From assembly GCA_030278955.1 (NCBI GenBank), contig JAOANR010000014.1, positions 15,936,068 to 16,000,067 on the forward strand: 64,000 nucleotides of DNA, given 5' to 3'. Shown here piece after piece: positions 56,756 through 64,000 of the stretch. Below the pieces are notes generated by a model, which had not been told where the DNA came from, did not search any database, and saw only the letters and a list, made by a program, of their open reading frames with translations. The first letter of the stretch is position 1; the number at the start of each line of letters is the position of its first letter. A program made the translations under genes and the position numbers. This DNA is from Hygrophila difformis. Taxonomy: Eukaryota; Streptophyta; Magnoliopsida; Lamiales; Acanthaceae.

Positions 56756-59700
56756 TCAATGCAAAATTCCTTCCATGGTTGATTTGCAGATCATTCCGAG
56801 TGCTTCTCTGAATTTTACGAATTTGGATTTACTTAAACTCTTCGTGAAGATGTCTGCAACTTGTTCATCTGTTTTTGTTGGCACCATCTCGATCTCTCCT
56901 TCTAGCACTTTTTCGCGAACATAGTGATAGTGCACTTCTATATGTTTTGTCCTTGCATGGAAGACTGGATTCTCTGCTAAACGTATGGCTGATAAATTAT
57001 CACAGAAAAGCTTTACTTGATAATTTGTTGGTTGATGAAGATCTTCCATTAGTCGCTTCAACCAAGTGCTTTCCTGTGTTGCCGATGTTGCCGATCGATA
57101 TTCCGCTTCGGTGCTTGACAACGACACTGTGGGTTGTCTCTTACTACACCATGATACTGCTCCCGATCCAAGATTAAATAGATACCCAGTTGTCGACCGC
57201 CGCGTATCATAGTCTCCAGCATAATCGGCATCGCAATATCCTGTCACATGGAATTCCTTTGTTTTCTTATATAAAATGCCAAAAATCAATGGTGCCTTTA
57301 ACATACCTCAAGATACGTCGCACTGCATCGAGATGAGGCTTCTTTGGTTTGCTCATGTATCGACTAGCCACTCCAACTGCATACGCTATGTCTGGTCGGC
57401 TTAGCGTGAGATATATAAGGCTCCCGACTAACTGTCGATACATGGTAACATCTTCTAAACTTTTCCCATCATCTGCTCGCAACTTTTCATTGTGGTCCAT
57501 CGGAGTTGCGATGGGCTTGCAGTTAAGCATTCCATACTTCTGCAAAAGATCCCGTGCATATTTCTGTTGTCCCAGAAATAAGCCTTCACTTGTCTGCTCT
57601 ACTTCGAGTCCAAGAAAATGTTTGAGTTCTCCAAGCTCCTTCATATGAAATCTCATGGAGAGATTTTCCCTTGTCCTCTGGATCTCCTCGCCATGATCCC
57701 CCGTGATGATTAAGTCATCGACATATACTAATATTATAGCTAGCTTTCCCCGATCTTCTTTCACAAATAAACTCGAATCTGAAGGAGCAACTGTAAAACC
57801 ACTTTGTATCAAGAACTCACCGATCTTCCCGTACCAAGCTCTCGGAGCCTGCTTCAAGCCATAGAGTGCCTTCTTCAACTTGTAGACATACTCAGGGCGG
57901 GTCTTGCTCTCAAAGCCTCTTGGTTGCTCCATATAAATGCTCTTGTCAAGTTCTCCATGTAGGAAGGCATTCTTGACATCCATCTGCCATAACTTCCAGG
58001 ACTTGCTAGCCGCCAAAGCTAGTAGGACTCGAATTGTTGTGATCTTTGCCACCGGGCTAAATGTTTCTTCATAATCTAGCCCATATTGTTGTGAGAAACC
58101 TCGAGCAACAAGTCGAGCCTTATACCTTTCAATGGAGCCATCTGGTCGAGTTTTCACCTTGTAGACCCATTTACAAGATATTGGCTTCACATCTTTTGGT
58201 TTGGGAACTAAGTCCCATGTTTGATTTTCTTCCAATGCTTTGATTTCCTCTTCCATGGCTTTCTGCCACTCTTGGCTCTGCGCTGCTTCTTCATAACTAC
58301 AAGGCTCAATAGGTGTAGATTCATCCACAAGGGCAGCATTGGCATACCTTGGATTAGGTTGTCTTAGCCTTGTCGACCTTCGCAATTGTTGTACATGCTC
58401 ACCTTCTTCATTTTGGCTTGGAGAGAACTCATCGGATGTAGGTTGATGTATACCGGTCTTCCATGGACTCTTATCTTTGGTAGGTTGTCTTTCTCGTTCT
58501 TTACTCGAATCCGATGTATGCTCTTCACCTCCTTCTTTTTCTTCTGAATCCTCCTCTAAGTCATGGGATTCTGGGAGCTCGATCTTTTCAGGTGTCCACC
58601 ATGAAGAAGCTTCATCAAACACCACATTTCTAGAAGTATGACACTTTCCAGTAGTTGGATCACAACATCTCCATCCTTTTCTTGAGTCATCATAGCCGAC
58701 AAAAATGCATCGAATGGCCTTCTTATCAAATTTGCTCCGTAGGTGATCTGGCACGAAGACGTAGCATACGCATCCAAATACCTTGAAATGACCGACGGTT
58801 GGTTTAATCCTCCATAGCTTCTCGTACGGAGAAACAAATCCCAGATTTACTTTTGGAAGCCTGTTGATCACGTATGATGCTGTCCTCATACATTCAGCCC
58901 AAAATCTTCCTGGAACGTTTTTAGCATGGAGCATGCTTCGACATGTTTCTGCAAGGTGACGATTCTTGCGCTCCGCTACTCCATTTTGTTGTGGAGTATT
59001 AGGGCAGCTGAGTTGCCATTTGATCTTGTGCTTCTCAAGGTAGACATTGAACTCAGTCGAAAAATATTCTCTTCCATTATCCGTGCGTAGGCACTGAATT
59101 TTCTCACTGAGTTCACTTTCTATCTTCTCCTTAAACTCTTTGAACTTCATAAAGGTCTCCGACTTCTCCTTCATAAAGTACACCCACACATACCTTGAGT
59201 AGTCATCAATGAATGTCACCATATACTTCATGCCTCCAATTGATGCTTGTTTTACCGGGCCAAAAACATCTGAGTGTATGAGCTCCAATGGTGTCTTGGA
59301 ACGATGCTCCGACTCTTTGAATGGCAATTGATGAGCTTTGCCAAATTGACATCCGGCACATACGGTATTTGTGATGATATCAAGTTGAGGGAGCCCCTTT
59401 ACGATTTGTTTCTTCATCATCTCCTTCAACTTGTTGTAGCTCACATGCCCAAGACGTTCATGCCAGAGATCAACCGTCTCATTCTTACGAGTCTTGTCCA
59501 CGTATGCTGTCTCTGCAGATAGCACATAGACTGACTCTATTTTTCTTCCTTGCATAATTGGATTGCCAACCACCTTCATTTTCTGGAACACATTCACATC
59601 TTCGGGCCCAAACAGCACATATTTCCCCTCTGCTGTCAACTGCGATACTGATAGTAAATTCTTCTTCAGGCCAGGGACAAGATACACCTTCTCGAGCTGG

Positions 59701-60917
59701 AGCTGGTGAGAGCCATCTTTTGGAATTGTTGTCTTTCCAATATGTGAAATAGGCAACCTTGAATTGTTGGCTGTCAACACGACTCTCTTTCCTTTATATT
59801 CATCCATGTCGTGTAGCTTCTTCTCGTCGTTGGTCATATGATTTGAGCACCCAGAATCGACGATCCAGTTATCTTTGTAGTTTAACTTTGTCTTCATAGT
59901 GGCAGCAAAAGCTTGATCCTCCATGTCTTTCTCTATCTCGTCCTCGTCGATTCCAATAGAAAATCCAGCTTCGGCATCCCATTCTTCCTCACTGATGGAT
60001 GCATCCAAAGTAACTTCTTTTGTTTCGTCTCTTGTGGTGGCCATGTTTCCTTGGAAGGTTCGCTTCCTTGGAAATCTACAGTCTCGAGCAAAGTGACCCT
60101 TCTTGCCACAATTGAAGCATTCACCATTTTTCTTTGTATTGTTCTCCTCATGTTGTTGATGGTGGTATCCTTTTCCTTGCCGAACTCCCCCTGTGGTGTT
60201 ACTTCTTGCATTTGGATGACCATTGCCTCCATGAGTCCACCTTTCTTTCGTCACATTTTGTGTCCGATTCATGGCTTTCTTCCTGTGAGTGAAGAGGGCC
60301 TCGTCTTCTCCTTTTATGGTGACTCCATTCATTTGCTTAGCTAATGCCTCTTGGTTAGCCAGCAAATTCTCCAACTCTATGAGTGATGGTTGAGTGGGCC
60401 ATCCTCGCACGGCGGCTATAAATCCGTTATACTCGGGCCTTAGACCGTGGATGATAATTCTTTTCATCCTTGCCTCACTTATGTTCTCCTCAGGGGCGAG
60501 TTGAGATATCTCTCGGCAAATAGATTTTACCTTTGTGAAATATTGAGAGATTGTGAGGTTACCTTGTGAGATTCCCGCGAGCTCATTTTCTAAGAGCTGG
60601 AGGCGTGCTTCATTCTTCTTTGAGAATAACTTTTCCAAAGTCTCCCAGGCTGCCTTAGGTGTCTTCACATCCCGGATGTGCTCCAACAGGTCCTCCTCAA
60701 TTGTAGTCTTCAATATGAACAGAGCTTTCCCCGCCTTGATTTTCCATTTTCTCAAGGCTTCAGCATTTTCTTGTGGTGGAGGAGTAGTATCGCTACCGGC
60801 GACGATCTCCCACAAATCTTGACCATGAAGGTAAGATTCTATGCAAGTCTGCCAATAACCATAGTTATGGCTATTGAGCTTCTTGATTCCACTGCTCGTG
60901 CTTGCAAGATCTGCCAT
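56756..60917 (-). CDS. gag-pol polyprotein of Copia E with one frameshift
   Basis: The ATG at 60917 opens a 1216-codon frame ending at 57267, and the RNase H remainder continues in another frame (57304-56756). Domains in order: gag ([20 protein letters not shown]), knuckle [14 protein letters not shown], protease ([12 protein letters not shown]), integrase ([35 protein letters not shown]), RT ([29 protein letters not shown]), RNase H ([27 protein letters not shown]). The shift is at a run of five A (57281-57285, T on the coding strand), where four would restore the frame. No other lesion seen. Confidence 0.92.
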
Positions 60918-61090
60918 CTTAAACGACGTCCAACGTCACGTAGGCTTGGTCCCAGACCACTCAACTTTCACAGTTCCAAACTGTGCTCCGGCAGAGTCTC
61001 CCCTTGCTGTTGACGAGTCGATGTAAGTGTCCAACACTTACAGAAGCTTTCCTCCACTAGCGGTTCGGAACCTGGTGCTCTGATACCAGT

Positions 61091-61688
61091 TGTTGGGAGA
61101 AAATAAGCTCTGATACCAACACAAACACACACACTATAGAGGACCTATGACAATTCACTCACACAACACCAACTCTTTAATGTTGGTTAGCCTTTAACTA
61201 AAATCCTTAGTGCACAAGGATACTTAGGCGGCAGGGCCGACCATATATCATTAGGCGGTATAACCGACCATATATTAGTTAGGCGGCAGGGCCGACCATA
61301 TAACTGAAACAAGTGCACCAAGAATTTAACAAACCAAGGCTTAACCGAGAGACTTAAATAAAAAGAACACTTTTATAAATACACAACACAATTGCAACAC
61401 TCACTCCTTTAACACTCACTAAACTCACACCTTCTCTACTTCACTCAACTCTCCACTATACACTAAACTTACAACTTCTCTACACTTTTGCAAATGAAGA
61501 GCCTCACCCCTATTTATAGAGTAGGCAAGAGTTCTAGAGTATTCTAAAAATATTCTTAAATAATACTAATCTAGATTATTCTAAACATTTCTATAAATAA
61601 TTCTACACACCCCAATTTCTCTAATATTCTAGAATATTCTTTTAGTCTCACTAATACACTTCTTTTAATTTTGCATTGATCTCTAACA
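61091..61688 (-). repeat. 5' LTR of Copia E
   Basis: A 598-bp repeat identical by eye to 56151-56748. Its internal-side end contains a second TGGTATCAGAGC copy (61107-61118), 30 bp from the real primer-binding site (61077-61088). Confidence 0.93.
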
Positions 61689-62182
61689 AACATGAACCCA
61701 ATTATGATTGTCAATAAACCGAAACCAATACCTGCAGATACAAATTTTTTGAATATATGTGTTGAGGTTCAGTTAATCACACAAAAAGTAGCCATATGAA
61801 TAAAGTAGATGATATGTATACCTAATGACAACTTTATGATTGGGAGTTGAGAAACCACTCTGTTGCAGCCACGAAGTTTGGTGCCCTCACCTTTGAATCC
61901 TTTGTTGCAAGTACAGGTGTAGTTACCTATGGTATTGTTGCAACTCGCATTTGGATCACATGGACTATTCTCATCATCACATTCATTTATGTCTGCAAAT
62001 CAGAAGTTAAGATAAAAATAAATAAATAAATAAAATCTTGAAATGTAAAATAAAAAAGAATAAAAATAAAAATAAAAATTAACTCTCGATCTTGTAGTTA
62101 ATATGTTTTCAAAAAATTGTGAGAAGTCATGGACTTGGCCCTGCATGGCACGAGATTTGCTGGCATGCATGGCACGAGATTA

Positions 62183-62376
62183 GTGTAAATAATTTATTTA
62201 ATTGTGCCATGCAGGTGTCACATAGCCATTAACTGGGTTTGACCTACAAATGTGGATACTTTCAGACCCATTTGATTAGTGGGAATGAGACCATTACATT
62301 AGAGATAAGGTTAGAATATGTGTAGGTCAAACCATGTCAATGCCTACATGGCACATATATGGCACAATTAAATTAC
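62183..62376. mobile_element. Small inverted-repeat element in WAK gene E intron 1
   Basis: The arms TTTAATTGTGCCAT...GGTTTGACCTAC and their complement (GTAGGTCAAACC...GGCACAATTAAA) face each other about 60 bp apart. It is a MITE-like hairpin. Target duplication not resolved. Confidence 0.45.
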
Positions 62377-62378
62377 TA

Positions 62379-62639
62379 CCTAGCTCCGTCTCGGTGTTTT
62401 TATTATGGATGATTTTTTGGCACTATTCACTGTCTAATTTTGATTCAAATTTTTATCATAGCTATGTAAGAAAAAACATAGTCAAGTGAGATCTTGTTAG
62501 ATTCGTCTAATCTTGTAGTTTTAGACAATTAACTTTTTATAAATTTTCGTAATACACAATTTAAGTTATTAACCGTTAAAAATCTGTATCGGCATACGTG
62601 TTGGGTGGGTCCGTAACAAAAATAGTGAGACGGATGAAG
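62379..62639. mobile_element. Stowaway-like MITE, degenerate, in gene E intron 1
   Basis: 261 bp, TA at 62377-62378 and 62640-62641, TIRs CCTAGCTCCGTCTC / GAGACGGATGAAG. Confidence 0.65.
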
Positions 62640-62845
62640 TAATTATTTATACTAATCTAGTATCACGACAAAAAAATCGGGGTGATTAAGGCCCGATGGG
62701 ACCATTTTGCATACTATTAGCAAAAGCTATGACACCAAATTAGAAAAACTACAAAATTATGGCTCCAAATTGGAAAATGGACAAGTTACGATAGCATTTT
62801 GTCATTTTTTTTTCCTACAAAAATATATTTTTCCTAAGATTGGGG

Positions 62846-63889
62846 GAATAACACTTTTGGTCCCATAAAATTCTCTCACCCACTTTTGGTCTCATGTTTT
62901 GGAAATTTCTACTTTTGGTCCTATTATATAATTATTTTTTCCACTTTTGGTACATGAGTCTATTTTTTAACAAAAGATTTTTATATGGGGTCAATCTATA
63001 ATTTTCGAAAACTTATTTGTTTGCAAAATTCTCACAATCCAAGGTCAATCTACAACTTTTGAAAATTTATTTATTTGCAAAATTCTCACCATCCAATTAA
63101 TAATTCATAACTCATTTAACTAATTCTGAATTTATTTGTATTTATCAAATAATATTATTAATAAATTCACTAGGTGAATAATATTTATTAAATAATACTC
63201 CCTCCGTCCCATTCCAAATGTCCTACTTACTATTTTTGGATGTCCCATTACAAATGTCTTCTTTCTATAAATAGAAATAATTTTCCCCTCCAACAACTAT
63301 GTGGACCCCACCATATACTCACAAACCAACTCTACCTTAATTCCCGTGCCCAACAGTAATAAGACACTTGGGGTGGGACGGAGGGAGTAATAATTAAAAT
63401 TTTATTTTAAATATTTAGTACTATACTGTATTAAAATTTTAAATATTAGTATAGTTTTGTATAAAATTTAAATAATAAAATATTTTAATTAATTATTATG
63501 GCATAATCATTACAAATAAACATAAGCAATTTATTTTAGTTAAAATATTATATATTAACAAAGTTCATAGAATATATTTATTAAAAAGTTTAAAATTTTA
63601 TGAATTAATAAATATTTTTTTCTAATAAATTCACAAACAAATTTATTTGATACAAATAAATAAATTCGAGTTTATTTAAATGGGTTATGGAGTTTTATTG
63701 GATTGTAGGCATTTTGCAAATAAATAATTTTTAAAAAAATTACACGTTCACGCAATTAAAAACAAATCTTTGTTAAAAAATAGACACATGGACCAAAAGT
63801 GTAAATTTTTAAAACGTGGAACCAAAAGTGGATGAGAGAAAATTCTACGGGACCAAAATTGGATTTTTTTTTTTGTCCCCCTAATTAAG
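62846..63889. mobile_element. Long-arm foldback element in WAK gene E intron 1
   Basis: The left arm begins GGGGGAATAACACTTTTGGT and the right arm ends TTTTTGTCCCCCTAAT; about 200 bp of each arm pairs. TAAGATT occurs just outside on both sides. Comparison with gene D intron 1 (CCTAAGCTTGTGTATCAAC) shows it is an insertion. It encloses the Stowaway MITE 63198-63387 and belongs with the element at 49775-51825. Confidence 0.7.
63198..63387. mobile_element. Stowaway MITE nested in the foldback element
   Basis: 190 bp, TA at 63196-63197 and 63388-63389, near-perfect TIRs CTCCCTCCGTCCCA / TGGGACGGAGGGAG. Confidence 0.88.
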
Positions 63890-64000
63890 ATTTTGTATAT
63901 ACTTTGGTGCTAGACTGCTAGTACATAGAAATATAGAGGGGATGTTTGGGAGTCAGCAGATTTGTTAGCAGATAGCAGATTTGGAGAGAGAACTGTGAGA

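Larger units (their letters stand above)
56151..61688 (-). mobile_element. Copia E, nearly intact LTR retrotransposon in WAK gene E
   Basis: A 5538-bp minus-strand element flanked by AACAT (56146-56150, 61689-61693). The 598-bp LTRs (56151-56748, 61091-61688) show no difference that I can see. The primer-binding site (TGGTATCAGAGC on the minus strand) is 61077-61088 and the purine tract GAGGGGGAG abuts 56749. It encodes a complete Copia polyprotein except for one single-base frameshift in RNase H. Insertion is very recent. Confidence 0.95.
54978..61992 (-). pseudogene. WAK-like gene E, split by Copia E in the transmembrane segment; exon 1 outside
   Basis: Exon 3 runs from 61731 to the stop at 54978 and is interrupted by Copia E (56151-61688) inside the transmembrane helix. 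The target duplication AACAT covers the Met-Leu of GFMLIYF. Exon 2 (calcium-binding [15 protein letters not shown]) is 61822-61992. The kinase 54978-56150 is uninterrupted and has every landmark ([27 protein letters not shown]). Intron 1 extends to the right edge; its end near 63905-63930 (GTGCTAGACTGCTAGTACATAGAA) matches gene D just before exon 1. Exon 1 is therefore expected beyond 64000. A full receptor mRNA is unlikely, but a kinase-only product is possible. Confidence 0.9.

Overview
The window looks like nuclear DNA of a flowering plant, most likely a eudicot. The evidence is GT-AG introns, a tandem array of wall-associated receptor kinase (WAK) genes, a plant defensin gene, Ty1/Copia LTR retrotransposons primed by initiator tRNA-Met, and dense MITEs and SINEs. 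It is AT-rich, and more than half of it is mobile DNA. The species cannot be fixed from the sequence alone.

Backbone: an array of paralogous WAK genes, all on the minus strand, each built as exon 1 (signal peptide, GUB_WAK-type wall-binding domain, EGF), exon 2 (calcium-binding EGF) and exon 3 (transmembrane helix plus Ser/Thr kinase). From left to right: gene A (9-1754, exons 1-2 only, kinase off the left edge); a relic of exons 2/3 (2458-2782); gene B (6019-17852), broken by a Copia element, a hAT element and a nonsense codon; a scrambled relic (19749-20064); gene C (21942-36054), which reads intact except for two LTR-element insertions; gene D (38083-41801), the only complete copy, predicted 763 aa; and gene E (54978 to beyond the right edge), split in its transmembrane segment by a Copia element. 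Upstream regions, TATA boxes, introns and 3' flanks are also duplicated between copies.

Mobile DNA: Copia A (6941-15418, TSD CTACT) carries nested Copia B (8378-11855, TSD CAATA). Copia C (22764-31346, TSD ACAAC) is a SIRE-like element with an additional intact 520-aa ORF in the env-like position. Element D (34036-35932, TSD CCGGG) is non-autonomous. Copia E (56151-61688, TSD AACAT) is almost intact. Three hAT-type elements have recognisable 8-bp duplications. There is a foldback MITE family with 9-10 bp duplications, a second long-arm foldback family, Stowaway-like MITEs with TA duplications, a tRNA-derived SINE family, a Helitron-like terminus and a Gypsy-like LTR fragment.

Between genes D and E, 42.6-54.9 kb is mainly repeats plus a segmental duplication (about 45.89-47.08 kb versus 49.35-50.43 kb). 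It also holds one small, apparently functional two-exon defensin gene (53176-53614, minus). Biologically this is a defence and cell-wall-sensing locus in birth-and-death evolution: repeated tandem duplication followed by very recent transposon disruption of at least three of the receptor genes.
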